From Clostridium weizhouense (lineage in GTDB: Bacteria; Bacillota; Clostridia; Clostridiales; Clostridiaceae), in NCBI RefSeq assembly GCF_019431045.1, contig NZ_JAHXPT010000001.1:62001-126000 (forward strand): a stretch of 64,000 nucleotides of DNA, in the 5' to 3' direction. Positions 8,207 to 17,410 of the stretch are shown piece by piece (within the stretch, counting starts at the first letter, position 1; every line of letters starts with the position of its first letter). The position numbers and the translations under genes are program-made. Under the pieces are notes generated by a model. That model made no database searches, had not been told where the DNA came from, and was given only the letters and a program-made list of their open reading frames with translations.

Positions 8207-10753
8207 CTATTTAGCTTTAATTAATAAATATACACTATTTATTAATGCTATTATTCCTGAGAAGAACATTACTATTAACCATTGACTAAGTGATAATGCT
8301 ACCGTATGGAAAATTCCTCTTAAAAATGGAACATATAAAACTGAAGTAATCATAATTATTGATACTAAAACGGCAGCTACTAAATATGGATTAGTAAATA
8401 ATTTTATTTCAAATATAGAATGTCTCTCTGACCTACATTCAAAAACATGTATTAATTGAGACATTACTAAAGTACATAATGCTAATGTTCTACAAGTTTC
8501 TAAATCCATTCCATAGTACCTACCTATCATAAATGAAAGTAAAGTACATATTCCTATTAGTGAACCTCTAACTACTATTTTTTCTACTAATCCTCTAGCA
8601 AATATACTTTCATCTTTTTCCCTTGGAGTTTGTCTCATTATATCTTTATCTGGAGGATCTACACCAAGTGCAATTGCTGGTAAACCATCTGTTGCAAGAT
8701 TTACTAATAAAATCTGTATTGGACTTAATGGATTTGGTAAATAAAATAATGTTGCTAAAAACATTGTTAAAACCTCACCAAGATTACAAGATAAAAGATA
8801 TCTAATAAATTTCCTTATATTATCATAAATTATTCTTCCTTCTTCAACGGCTGCTACTATTGTTGAAAAATTATCATCCATAAGTATCATTGATGACGCT
8901 TCCTTTGTTACATCTGTTCCTGATATGCCCATTGCAATTCCTATATCAGATTCTTTTATAGCTGGTGCATCATTTACTCCATCACCTGTCATAGCAACTA
9001 TATTTCCTTTTTTCTTAAACGCTCTTACTATTCTTAATTTATGATTTGGTGAAACTCTAGCAAAAACTCTAACTTTATTTATTTTCTTAACAAGTTCATC
9101 ATCACTTATCTTTTCAATGTCTTCCCCTGTTAATACTTGTTCTTCACTATTACATATATTTAGATATTTTGCAATTGCAAGTGCAGTATTTTTGTGATCA
9201 CCAGTTATCATTACAGGTTTTATTCCTGCAAGTTTACACTTAATTACTGAATCTCTAGCTTCATCCCTTGGTGGATCAATACTTCCAGCAACTCCTAAAA
9301 ATATAAGATTTTCTTCTAATTTGTCCCCTTTAACTAATCCTTCTTCTTTATATGCACATGCTATACATCTTAAAGCTCTAGAGGACATTGCTTCTATAAA
9401 AGTAGCAACTTGCTTTTTCTTTTGGTATGTTAAAGGCTTTATTTTATTATCTTCTAGTATAAATGAACATTTTTCTATTACTCTTTCAGGTGCTCCTTTA
9501 ACATAACAACATTCTTTCCCTTCATCATCAACTATTACTGACATCATCTTTCGTGTTGAATCAAAAGGAATATCATATTTTCTTTCCACATTACATACAA
9601 AATCTTTAAGTGGCGATACTTCTTTAAAAAACATATCTATTAAAGCAGTTTCTGTAGGTTCTCCGTGAAGCACATCTTTCATAACATTTTTAGTAAAATC
9701 ATAACTACAATCATTGCAATAAACAAAAGCTTTCATCATTTTTGTATAATCATTTAATTTTTCTTTTTCTAATTCATATATTCTACCATTTAAATAAACC
9801 TCTTTAGCTGTCATCTTATTTTGAGTTAATGTACCTGTTTTATCAGAACATATTACAGATGTACAACCTAAAGTCTCAACTGCTGGCAACTTTCTTATTA
9901 ATGCATTTCTCTTAAGCATTCTTGATACGCCTAATGCTAACGCAACTGTTACTATAGCAGCAAGTCCTTCTGGAATTGCCGCTACAGCTAAACTAACTCC
10001 AAGTAAAAACATTTCTGTTATATCATTTCCTCTAATTATACCCATAACAGTAACTACCAAACATACTACTAAACAAATAACTACTAAAACTTTACCAAGA
10101 GAATCTAATTTTTTATTTAAAGGCGATTTTTCCTCATCAATATTTTGAATTAAATCAGCTATTTTTCCCATTTCTGTTTTCATACCAATAGAATCAACTT
10201 TAAATAACCCTCTACCTTTAACAATTGTAGTTCCCATATATCCCTTGTTATGCTTTCCATTAATATCTTTATCAACACCTACTGATTCACCAGTTAATAA
10301 TGATTCATCTACAACGATTCCTAAACCTTCAATAAACATTCCATCAGCTGGAACTCTATCTCCTGATTCTAAAATAACAACATCACCAATTGTTAAATAT
10401 ATAGAATTTATAATTTTTATACTTCCATCTCTTAAAACCTTACATGTTGGTGCAGCTAAATCTTTTAATGCTTCCAATGATTTTTCCGTTTTAAACTCTT
10501 GAACAAAGCCAAGTATTGCATTAACAAAAACTATAATTAGTATCGTAACTGCATCTGCCTTGTCTCCTATAATTCCAGAAATTATTGTTGCTGCTATTAA
10601 TACCCAAACAATAAAATCATTAAACTGTGAAAGAAATATTTTAAGAGCTGATGTCTTTTTCTTATGCTGAAGTTCATTGAGCCCAAAGTTATTCATTCTT
10701 TTTTCTGCTTCATTTGTAGTAAGACCTTTTATGAGTTCCTTTTCTTGTATCAC
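8207..10753 (-). CDS. Cation-transporting P-type ATPase, calcium (SERCA/PMCA) type
   Basis: 848 residues, a full-length P2A-type ATPase. In order: N-terminal cation-ATPase domain, membrane segments from about 45, actuator motif TGES at 154-157, the M4 ion-site motif AAIPEGLAAIVTVALALG (258-275), phosphorylated Asp304 in CSDKTGTLT, hinge motif TGDGVNDAPA, and a C-terminal six-helix bundle. The PEGLA signature points to Ca2+ transport out of the cytoplasm, though Mn2+ or another divalent ion cannot be excluded. The start is GTG at 10751-10753 with GGGAGG 7 bases upstream. It is monocistronic, facing away from the pyrophosphatase gene across a 278-base gap. No regulator is adjacent. Confidence 0.9.
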   Translation of the reverse strand: MIQEKELIKGLTTNEAEKRMNNFGLNELQHKKKTSALKIFLSQFNDFIVWVLIAATIISGIIGDKADAVTILIIVFVNAILGFVQEFKTEKSLEALKDLAAPTCKVLRDGSIKIINSIYLTIGDVVILESGDRVPADGMFIEGLGIVVDESLLTGESVGVDKDINGKHNKGYMGTTIVKGRGLFKVDSIGMKTEMGKIADLIQNIDEEKSPLNKKLDSLGKVLVVICLVVCLVVTVMGIIRGNDITEMFLLGVSLAVAAIPEGLAAIVTVALALGVSRMLKRNALIRKLPAVETLGCTSVICSDKTGTLTQNKMTAKEVYLNGRIYELEKEKLNDYTKMMKAFVYCNDCSYDFTKNVMKDVLHGEPTETALIDMFFKEVSPLKDFVCNVERKYDIPFDSTRKMMSVIVDDEGKECCYVKGAPERVIEKCSFILEDNKIKPLTYQKKKQVATFIEAMSSRALRCIACAYKEEGLVKGDKLEENLIFLGVAGSIDPPRDEARDSVIKCKLAGIKPVMITGDHKNTALAIAKYLNICNSEEQVLTGEDIEKISDDELVKKINKVRVFARVSPNHKLRIVRAFKKKGNIVAMTGDGVNDAPAIKESDIGIAMGISGTDVTKEASSMILMDDNFSTIVAAVEEGRIIYDNIRKFIRYLLSCNLGEVLTMFLATLFYLPNPLSPIQILLVNLATDGLPAIALGVDPPDKDIMRQTPREKDESIFARGLVEKIVVRGSLIGICTLLSFMIGRYYGMDLETCRTLALCTLVMSQLIHVFECRSERHSIFEIKLFTNPYLVAAVLVSIIMITSVLYVPFLRGIFHTVALSLSQWLIVMFFSGIIALINSVYLLIKAK

Positions 10754-10974
10754 AATTTTTCCTCCCCTTCCTTTCTCCTCATATAACTATATATATTTTC
10801 CTTTATAAAACTTATGATGATTTTTTATTACTTAATCCACTTAAAATAAACTAATAAAGCATTGTTTTTTCCTATTTAAAATATATATTAACAAACTTTA
10901 GCCACATGAAATTAAATAATAGGTCAAATAGATGAGCATAGCTTAACATAAGATATCATCTTAACTTTACATTC

Positions 10975-11003
10975 TTGAATTTTACAAGTAAAATATATAC
11001 TAT
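10975..11003 (+). promoter_or_regulatory. Candidate sigma-A promoter for the pyrophosphatase gene
   Basis: TTGAAT at 10975-10980 and TACTAT at 10998-11003 are separated by 17 bases, and sit about 28 bases before the TTG start. Each hexamer matches consensus at 4 of 6 positions. Confidence 0.45.
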
Positions 11004-11031
11004 GATTTTGTATAAATAAGGAGGAAGTATT

Positions 11032-12678
11032 TTGAAAAATATAGTTTATGTAACTGGACATAAAAATCCTGATTCTGATTCAATATGTGCTGCATATAGT
11101 TATGCAGAATTAAAAAATAGAATTAGTGATGTTCCAGCTATACCTGTGAGATTAGGTAACGTAAATCAAGAAACAAAATTTATTCTAGATTATTTTGATG
11201 TTGAAGCACCAAAATATTTAGAAACTATAAAATTAAAGGTAGAAGATTTAAAAATAGATAATCTTAGTCCAATCGCTCCAGACCTTTCATTAAAAATGGC
11301 TTGGAACATAATGAGAGATAACCATCTTAAAGCTTTACCAGTTGCTGATAGCAATGATAGATTAGTTGGGATTATTTCTATCTCAAACTTAACATCATCT
11401 TATCTAGATATATGGGATAATAATATCTTAGCTAAGAGTAAAACTTCATTAAATAATATAATTGATACTCTTTGTGCCACACCAATATACATAAATGAAA
11501 ATATTAAAACTTTTCCTGGTAAAATTGCTGTTACAGCAATGCAACCTAATAGTTTAAAAGAAATAGTTGATGAAGGAGATATTGCTATTGTAGGTGATAG
11601 ACATGATGTCCAAGAAGAATTAATCAATATAAAAACTTCATTAATTATAGTTACAGGTTCTCATAATCTAGCAGATGATTTGCTTCCTAAAGCTAAAGAA
11701 AAAGGTATTACTGTTATAAGTACACCTTATGATTCTTTTACAGCTGCAAGATTAATCATTCAAAGTATACCAGTTGATTATGTAATGGCTAAAAAAGATT
11801 TAATTTCTTTCTCAGTTGATGATTTAGTTGAAGATATTAAAGATGTTATGGCTAAAACAAGATATCATTGTTATCCTGTAACTAATATGGATGGAAAAGT
11901 TATTGGTACTGTTTCAAGGTATCATCTTATTTCAGAACATAAGAAAAAGGTAATTCAAGTAGATCACAATGAAAGAGGTCAATCTATTGATGGATTAAAT
12001 GAAGCTGAAGTTTTAGAGATTATTGATCATCATAGAGTAGCTGATATTCAAACAAATAGTCCTATTTATTTTAGAAATGAACCTCTTGGAAGTACATCAA
12101 CTATAGTTGCTAAATGTTATTTTGAACATGGTTTAAAACCATCTAAACAAGTTGCTGGACTTTTATGTGGAGCTATAATATCTGATACTTTATTATTTAG
12201 AAGTCCTACTTGTACAGAACAAGATAAAATGATATGTAGTAGATTAGCCGAAATAGCTGAAATACAAATTGAAGAATTTGCAAAAGAAATGTTTAAAGCT
12301 GGTACTTCATTAAAAGGAAAAACTGTTGCTGAAATATTTAATCAAGATTTCAAGCCTTTTAGTATAGCAGATTCAAAAATAGGCGTAGCACAGGTTAATA
12401 CAATGGATATAGATGGCTTCATGCCATTAAAAGATGAGATGTTAACTTATATGAATCAACAAGCTGAAAATAATAATTTTGATGTTGTAATGTTACTCCT
12501 AACTGATATATTAAATGAAGGTTCCCAAATTTTAGTTGCTGGTAAAAAACCAGAATACATAGAAAAAACTTTCAATATTACTTTAGAAAATTCCATGGCA
12601 TTCTTACCTGGAGTTTTATCAAGAAAGAAACAAGTAATACCACCATTAACCTCAACAATACTATCAAAAGATAATTAA
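11032..12678 (+). CDS. ppaC: Manganese-dependent inorganic pyrophosphatase with CBS-DRTGG-CBS regulatory insert
   Basis: 548 residues, well above the ~310 of plain family II pyrophosphatases. The N-terminal DHH domain has GHKNPDSDSICAAYSYAE. It is followed by a CBS domain (~70-125), a DRTGG domain (~190-245, LIIVTGSHNLADD), a second CBS domain (~248-305), the DHH motif (IIDHHRVADIQ) with GSTSTIVA, and the DHHA2 domain with LSRKKQVIPPL at the end. It hydrolyses PPi to two phosphates using Mn2+ or Co2+. In characterised clostridial homologues the insert binds adenine nucleotides and diadenosine polyphosphates. The start is TTG at 11032-11034 with AAGGAGGA 8 bases upstream. It ends at a terminator shared with the flagellar operon. 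Confidence 0.94.
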   Translation: MKNIVYVTGHKNPDSDSICAAYSYAELKNRISDVPAIPVRLGNVNQETKFILDYFDVEAPKYLETIKLKVEDLKIDNLSPIAPDLSLKMAWNIMRDNHLKALPVADSNDRLVGIISISNLTSSYLDIWDNNILAKSKTSLNNIIDTLCATPIYINENIKTFPGKIAVTAMQPNSLKEIVDEGDIAIVGDRHDVQEELINIKTSLIIVTGSHNLADDLLPKAKEKGITVISTPYDSFTAARLIIQSIPVDYVMAKKDLISFSVDDLVEDIKDVMAKTRYHCYPVTNMDGKVIGTVSRYHLISEHKKKVIQVDHNERGQSIDGLNEAEVLEIIDHHRVADIQTNSPIYFRNEPLGSTSTIVAKCYFEHGLKPSKQVAGLLCGAIISDTLLFRSPTCTEQDKMICSRLAEIAEIQIEEFAKEMFKAGTSLKGKTVAEIFNQDFKPFSIADSKIGVAQVNTMDIDGFMPLKDEMLTYMNQQAENNNFDVVMLLLTDILNEGSQILVAGKKPEYIEKTFNITLENSMAFLPGVLSRKKQVIPPLTSTILSKDN

Positions 12679-12689
12679 AAATATACTTA

Positions 12690-12732
12690 AAAAGGTTATC
12701 TCAAAACAAACTGTTTTGCGATAACCTTTTAT
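12690..12732. terminator. Bidirectional terminator between ppaC and the flagellar operon
   Basis: AAAAGGTTATCTCAAAAC faces GTTTTGCGATAACCTTTT across a 5-base loop, one mismatch in an 18-bp stem. A T-rich tract follows on both strands. It can end both the plus-strand pyrophosphatase transcript and the minus-strand flagellar operon, whose last gene stops at 12786. Confidence 0.88.
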
Positions 12733-12785
12733 TTAGTATTTTAACTTAAGCATATAAAAAAATACTAAGTTTAACAAAATTAACA

Positions 12786-13556
12786 CTATTTTCTCATATT
12801 ATTTATCATACCCCAAACATCATCAGCTGCAGTTATACCCTTGGAACTCATCTGAAATGCTCTTTGAGTGCTTATTATATCAGTAAATATCTCAGCCGTA
12901 TCAACATTTGATCCTTCTAAAAATCCTTGTTGTATTGAATAATTAGTGCTTAATGTTACCTGTGCATCATCTGATGGTTTAAAATAATTATTTCCAATTG
13001 CTATAAATGCTTTATCTCCAACTGCAGTAAATACTGGTATTTGTCCAACTTTTACATAATTCCCATCCACTTTAGTTGATATTCCACCTTCTTGGTCAAT
13101 AGAAATATCATTACTCGAAAGCTTTGGATTACCTTCTGCCATCCCTGCTTCATATTGTATATAAATTTTATTTCCTTTAGTATCTACTAAATTACCATTA
13201 CTATCAATTTTTAAATTTCCATCTCTAGTATATGCAATAGATCCATCGCTTTGAGTTGATGCAAAATAACCTTCTCCATCTATAGCAATATCAGTTTTTC
13301 CACCTGTAGTCAAAAGATTTCCTTGAGTGTTTTTTCTATAGTCCATACCAACTTTAACGCCTGTACCATTAATAGCATTCTTATTTACAAGAGGAGTTCC
13401 CTTTCTATCTAATGATTCAGTCAACAAATCATTAAATTGAACATCTGTAGCTTTATAACCTGTAGTAGAAGCATTTACCAAATCATTTGAAAGATAATCT
13501 AATTTTTCTTGATATGCACTCATACCACTTTTAGCAGTTGCAAATATATTAAACAT
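12786..13556 (-). CDS. flgG: Flagellar distal rod/hook-basal-body protein, FlgG type
   Basis: 256 residues with the N-terminal basal-body rod motif MSAYQEKLDYLSNDLVNASTTGYK and the C-terminal motif EGSNVDTAEIFTDIISTQRAFQMSSK, which mark the FlgE/F/G family. The size fits a rod protein, not a hook protein. It lies downstream of the sister gene at 13570, the arrangement of flhO-flhP or flgF-flgG in other Firmicutes. The ATG at 13554-13556 has GGAGGA about 7 bases upstream. It is the last gene of the long flagellar operon. Which of the two rod genes is FlgF and which FlgG is not certain from sequence alone. Confidence 0.85.
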   Translation of the reverse strand: MFNIFATAKSGMSAYQEKLDYLSNDLVNASTTGYKATDVQFNDLLTESLDRKGTPLVNKNAINGTGVKVGMDYRKNTQGNLLTTGGKTDIAIDGEGYFASTQSDGSIAYTRDGNLKIDSNGNLVDTKGNKIYIQYEAGMAEGNPKLSSNDISIDQEGGISTKVDGNYVKVGQIPVFTAVGDKAFIAIGNNYFKPSDDAQVTLSTNYSIQQGFLEGSNVDTAEIFTDIISTQRAFQMSSKGITAADDVWGMINNMRK

Positions 13557-13569
13557 ACTTTATCCTCCT

Positions 13570-14343
13570 CTATCTTACAGATCCAATATCATTTGCTGCC
13601 TTTTGAAGACTTTCATCTTGCATAGTAACAAATTTTTGATTAGTTTCAAATTGTCTTTTTATTTCCATAAGTTTTACTAATTCTTCAGTTGGATTTACAT
13701 TTGATGCCTCTAATACACCTTGTTGTACCTTAACCCTTGCATTATTAACTGGGTTGTCTGATTTATAATAATTATCTCCTACTTTTTCTAAAGAAGCATA
13801 ATCTTGAAAATCTGCTGTTAATAAAGAATAGTTTGTTCCTCCATTAGAATTTATAATAGAATTTTCACCATCTAAAGAAAATTGTTCTTTTCCTACATAT
13901 ATTGGTTCTTCTGCGCCTGTTGCATTATTTCTTCCTAGAACTTCATCACCACTAGTTGTTATCAAATATCCCTGTTGATTAACTTTAAAATTCCCATTTC
14001 TTGTATAAAGTCTCTCATTTCCTCTTTGTACTACAAAGAATCCTCTCCCATCAATTCCAAAATCAGTTAAGTTATCTGTTGCTTTAAAACTACCTTGTGT
14101 ATAAATTGTATTTACATCATTAACTTTTACACCCAAGTTCAAATTTCCTAGCTTATTTGGAATATGTCTATCTCCAGACTTATTTTGTCTATTGGTAATC
14201 ATAACATCTTCAAAACTTTGTTTTGTTAAAACATTCTTTTTATACCCATTATTGTTGACATTTGTTATATTATTAGTAACTGTTTGCTGATCATTTTCTA
14301 AAGTTACTAAGCTTGACACAGCAGTATAGAATCCTCTTATCAC
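13570..14343 (-). CDS. flgF: Flagellar rod protein, FlgF/FlgG type
   Basis: 257 residues of the basal-body rod family. The N-terminus is MIRGFYTAVSSLVTLENDQQ, with NNITNVNNNGYKKN as the rod-motif core; the C-terminus has QGVLEASNVNPTEELVKLMEIKRQFE. The start is GTG at 14341-14343, overlapping the TGA of the small upstream gene by four bases, with GGGAGATG 9 bases upstream, so translation is probably coupled. Together with the next gene it should form the rod between the MS ring and the hook. The F versus G distinction is tentative. Confidence 0.83.
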   Translation of the reverse strand: MIRGFYTAVSSLVTLENDQQTVTNNITNVNNNGYKKNVLTKQSFEDVMITNRQNKSGDRHIPNKLGNLNLGVKVNDVNTIYTQGSFKATDNLTDFGIDGRGFFVVQRGNERLYTRNGNFKVNQQGYLITTSGDEVLGRNNATGAEEPIYVGKEQFSLDGENSIINSNGGTNYSLLTADFQDYASLEKVGDNYYKSDNPVNNARVKVQQGVLEASNVNPTEELVKLMEIKRQFETNQKFVTMQDESLQKAANDIGSVR

Positions 14344-14531
14344 TTATTTTCATCTCCCTTTATCATAGCCTTACATTCATCACTATAATGCATTCCAAGA
14401 CCTCTAGCTCTTTCTTCTATTTTACTATCAGAAAGATTTAAGCTACTTTTGTATCCAAACATAAGTGTCACACCTAAAATAAGTCCTATTCCAATACCAA
14501 ATAGTATTTTTTTATCACTAATAAAAAACAT
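14340..14531 (-). CDS. Small single-pass membrane protein in the flagellar operon, function unknown
   Basis: 63 residues with one clear transmembrane helix (about 9-27, LFGIGIGLILGVTLMFGY) and a short acidic/basic tail containing DSKIEERARGLGMHYSDECK. It begins 8 bases after the stop of the SwrB-like gene and overlaps the next gene by four bases, so it is embedded in the operon. No ribosome site is visible, which suggests coupling to the upstream gene. I do not recognise a named family. The fixed position between swrB-like and rod genes suggests a role in rod or basal-body assembly (inference). Confidence 0.75.
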   Translation of the reverse strand: MFFISDKKILFGIGIGLILGVTLMFGYKSSLNLSDSKIEERARGLGMHYSDECKAMIKGDENK

Positions 14532-14539
14532 TATACTTT

Positions 14540-15046
14540 TTAATTTTTGAATAAGTTTCGTACTAATAATACTTCCCCCTTACTAACAGACAACTTTTGT
14601 GATATTTCATCATCATTTAAGCCCTGTTTGATTAATTCATTAATACTATCTGATTTATTTAAGTCATTATCTACTTTATGTTCAAAATTTATATCTGAAA
14701 TCACATCATTTTCTTCTTCAATTAAAGTAACATTAGATGAATTCAATTCCATATCATATTTTGATACTTCGTTCATATTATTTAATACGTCACTTTCATT
14801 TTCGTACATTTCTTCAATATCCTTAGACATATTTAAATTTATTTTTATATTCTTAATTTCTTCTTGAAGTTCTGTTAAACTTTCTCCTATGTCTTTTCTT
14901 AAACGTCCTATTTCAAGCTTATAATCATCTAAATTTTCTTTTTCTTCATTTAAAGTAATTTTAAACGAAGTATTATTACTTTTTTTAATATCACTATAAC
15001 TGTATACTATTAAAACAATTCCTATTATTATCAATAGTACTGGCAT
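14540..15046 (-). CDS. SwrB-like membrane-anchored coiled-coil protein (DUF6115 type)
   Basis: About 168 residues: an N-terminal transmembrane helix (LLIIIGIVLIVYSY), a long charged predicted coiled coil (about 35-110), and a C-terminal helix-turn-helix-like segment INELIKQGLNDDEISQKLSV followed by GEVLLVRNLFKN. This architecture and the place directly after the sigma-28 gene match Bacillus SwrB, which promotes maturation of the flagellar export apparatus. The similarity is architectural plus the C-terminal motif. The ATG at 15044-15046 is preferred because the first in-frame ATG (15052) abuts the GGCGGG ribosome site. Confidence 0.7.
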   Translation of the reverse strand: MPVLLIIIGIVLIVYSYSDIKKSNNTSFKITLNEEKENLDDYKLEIGRLRKDIGESLTELQEEIKNIKINLNMSKDIEEMYENESDVLNNMNEVSKYDMELNSSNVTLIEEENDVISDINFEHKVDNDLNKSDSINELIKQGLNDDEISQKLSVSKGEVLLVRNLFKN

Positions 15047-15061
15047 TTTCATCCCGCCTCT

Positions 15062-15793
15062 TTAATCTATATAATGTAATTTTTTCATATTTTCTCTTAA
15101 ATTATTAATAGCTCTAGCATGTAGCTGACAAACTCTAGATTCTGATATTGATAATATAGCTCCAATTTCTTTTAATGTTAATTTTTCATAATAATATAAA
15201 TTTAAAACCAATCTATCTTTTTCTTTTAATAATTCTATTGATTTTGCTAGAAACTCTAATTGTTCTTTTTCTTCTAAATTACTATCTGGACTAGGACTAT
15301 TTTTATCTTCTATAATACCCATAAGATTTATATCTTCATCATCAGAAAATATAACATTTTCAAGTGATACCATAGACATATAGTTAATATAATTTTCTAT
15401 CTGCCCTACTTCATCAATAGATAATCCTAGATATTCAGATATCTCTATGATTGTTGGTTCTTTACAAAGTTTCTTTTGTAGAAATTCTACAGCATTATTA
15501 TATTTATTTAATTTATCCATTGCTCCTTTAGGAATAGGCCTACATTTACGAATTTCATCTATTATAGACCCTTTTATTCTGATAGAAGCATATGATGAAA
15601 ATTTCATTCCTTTACTTGAATCATATTTGCTTATCGCATCCATTAGGCCAATTATTCCATAGCTAACTAAATCTTCATATTCCATATATTTGTTTTTTCC
15701 AACCATAACTCTAGAAGCAATATATTTTACCAAAGGAATATATTCTTTCACTATTTGTTCTTTTGCATCTACCGCTTGTAAGTCAGCCATCAT
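15062..15793 (-). CDS. fliA: RNA polymerase sigma-28 factor for flagellar genes (FliA/SigD)
   Basis: 243 residues. Region 2 is recognisable in LVSYGIIGLMDAISKYDSSK and FSSYASIRIKGSIIDEIRK; region 4 is KLTLKEIGAILSISESRVCQLHARA. The RIKGSI(I/M)DE motif is characteristic of FliA/WhiG/SigD. It should recognise the TAAA-N15-CGATAA type promoters found in this window upstream of flgM, fliD and flagellin genes. The start follows AGGAGG, with two consecutive ATG codons. A gap of about 100 bases separates it from pilZ, with no clear terminator. Its antagonist FlgM is encoded at 61.5 kb. Confidence 0.95.
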   Translation of the reverse strand: MMADLQAVDAKEQIVKEYIPLVKYIASRVMVGKNKYMEYEDLVSYGIIGLMDAISKYDSSKGMKFSSYASIRIKGSIIDEIRKCRPIPKGAMDKLNKYNNAVEFLQKKLCKEPTIIEISEYLGLSIDEVGQIENYINYMSMVSLENVIFSDDEDINLMGIIEDKNSPSPDSNLEEKEQLEFLAKSIELLKEKDRLVLNLYYYEKLTLKEIGAILSISESRVCQLHARAINNLRENMKKLHYID

Positions 15794-15895
15794 GCTTCAT
15801 AACCTCCTAATATTAACTCTTGTATATTAATAATGCCTACTATATTATTTGCTATAAAAATCAACCTTACTCATAAAATTTATATAAATTTTATC

Positions 15896-16537
15896 TTATA
15901 AAGTTTCTATTTGTTTTCTCATAACTTTAAAAATTTCTCTTATTATCTTATCTCTTTGCTTTTCACTAATTTCTAGAAACTTAACACCATAAATATATTC
16001 ATTGTCAAATGATCTTTCACATCTTACAACTTCTGCTTTTAAATGATTTGTTTGTCCATTTAATGTGAATTCAATTATTACTATATCTTTTATTTTAAGT
16101 TTCTCTTTTGTTTTAAATCTTATTCCTCCACCACTTAAATCTACCATTAAAGCATTGTCATATTCTTTTTCTTCTATTTCTTCTTCAGACATTTCTGTGA
16201 TTTTTTTATAATTAATAGAATTAAGTATATCTACTCTAGCAAAGTCTCTTCTTTGTATTTCTTTAATATTATCCGGTTTAGATAACGTATAATATATTAT
16301 ACTATCTTCTCTACCACGCCCTAAAACTTCACAATGAAAATTAAAACAACTTCCACCCTTTACATAAGAATTAATTTCTATATTGTCATTTACTTTTAGT
16401 GTTAAATACTCTCCATCATTAACTGGCAAATTTATATTTATAAAATCTTCTCCGATATCTTGAATTAAGCTTTTATAAACTTTATCGTTTGTTAAAACTT
16501 CTATCCTATCATTAATTTTCAAATTAAATTTTGCCAT
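15896..16537 (-). CDS. PilZ-domain flagellar brake protein (YcgR/YpfA type), c-di-GMP receptor
   Basis: 213 residues: an N-terminal YcgR-N-like beta domain (1-90) and a C-terminal PilZ domain. Both c-di-GMP-binding motifs are present: RRDFAR (96-101, RxxxR) and DLSGGGIRF (133-141, D/NxSxxG). Such proteins bind the motor when c-di-GMP is high and slow rotation, so this gene should link c-di-GMP to motility. It lies 12 bases downstream of flhG in the operon. The start is ATG at 16535-16537 behind GGGGG. Confidence 0.9.
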   Translation of the reverse strand: MAKFNLKINDRIEVLTNDKVYKSLIQDIGEDFININLPVNDGEYLTLKVNDNIEINSYVKGGSCFNFHCEVLGRGREDSIIYYTLSKPDNIKEIQRRDFARVDILNSINYKKITEMSEEEIEEKEYDNALMVDLSGGGIRFKTKEKLKIKDIVIIEFTLNGQTNHLKAEVVRCERSFDNEYIYGVKFLEISEKQRDKIIREIFKVMRKQIETL

Positions 16538-16549
16538 GTTAGTATCCCC

Positions 16550-17410
16550 CTACGAAAATATATTAAATAACTTTTTAAATAAGTCTTTAGCACCTATTGA
16601 ATCCTTTATATTTTGTCCTAAAATCTTTCTTGCAATATTTTCTACTGACTTAGATGCATCACAAGTAGGATACTCTAAAATAAAAGGTTTTTGTTGTCTA
16701 ACACTTTGTAACACTTTTTTATCTTCTAATATACATCCTAAATATTCTAAATCAAGCTTTAAGAATTTATTTACAGCTCTTTCAAGCTTATTATAAACTT
16801 CAATACCTTCTGCTAATGTAAATGCCTTATTTACAACAACCATTGCATGATTCTTTATCTTAAAATGATCCGCTGCTTTTATTAAACTATATGCATCTGT
16901 TAGAGAAGTAGGTTCTGGAGTAGTTATAATAATTAACTCTTCCGATGCTGCTATAAAAGATAAAATACTTCTATTAATACCTGCTCCAGTATCCATAAAT
17001 ATATAATCAAATCCATTTAAAGATTCTAATTTTTCTAAAAATAAACTTCTTTCAGCTTCTTGCAAGTCTTCAATTTTATTCAATCCAGATCCAGCTGGTA
17101 ATAAACTTACCCCACTAGGGCCTAATATAATTATATCTTCTATTTTTTTTCTCGTAAATATAATATCAAATATATTATATTTAGGATATACTCCCATTAA
17201 AACATCATCGTTACCCATTCCTAAATCAGCATCAAAAATCAATACTTTTTTCCCTTTATTTTGTAAACTTATAGCTAAATTAACAACAAAATTACTTTTC
17301 CCAACTCCACCTTTTCCTGAAGTTACCGTTATAACTTTTGTCTTGGATTTACCTTTTTTTTCTTCACTATTAAGCATTAACTTTCTTAAATTTTCAGCTT
17401 GATCTAACAT
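16550..17410 (-). CDS. flhG: FlhG/YlxH MinD-like ATPase controlling flagellar number
   Basis: 286 residues of the ParA/MinD family, with deviant Walker A SGKGGVGKSN (31-40), switch I DADLGMGNDDVLMG and Walker B FDYIFMDTGAG. FlhG works with FlhF to set flagellum number and position and can act on C-ring assembly. The N-terminal DQAENLRKLM is the conserved activator helix that stimulates FlhF GTPase. The ATG at 17408-17410 overlaps the end of flhF by seven bases. The C-terminal amphipathic segment (GAKDLFKKLFNIFS) could be the membrane-targeting sequence of this family. Confidence 0.93.
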   Translation of the reverse strand: MLDQAENLRKLMLNSEEKKGKSKTKVITVTSGKGGVGKSNFVVNLAISLQNKGKKVLIFDADLGMGNDDVLMGVYPKYNIFDIIFTRKKIEDIIILGPSGVSLLPAGSGLNKIEDLQEAERSLFLEKLESLNGFDYIFMDTGAGINRSILSFIAASEELIIITTPEPTSLTDAYSLIKAADHFKIKNHAMVVVNKAFTLAEGIEVYNKLERAVNKFLKLDLEYLGCILEDKKVLQSVRQQKPFILEYPTCDASKSVENIARKILGQNIKDSIGAKDLFKKLFNIFS

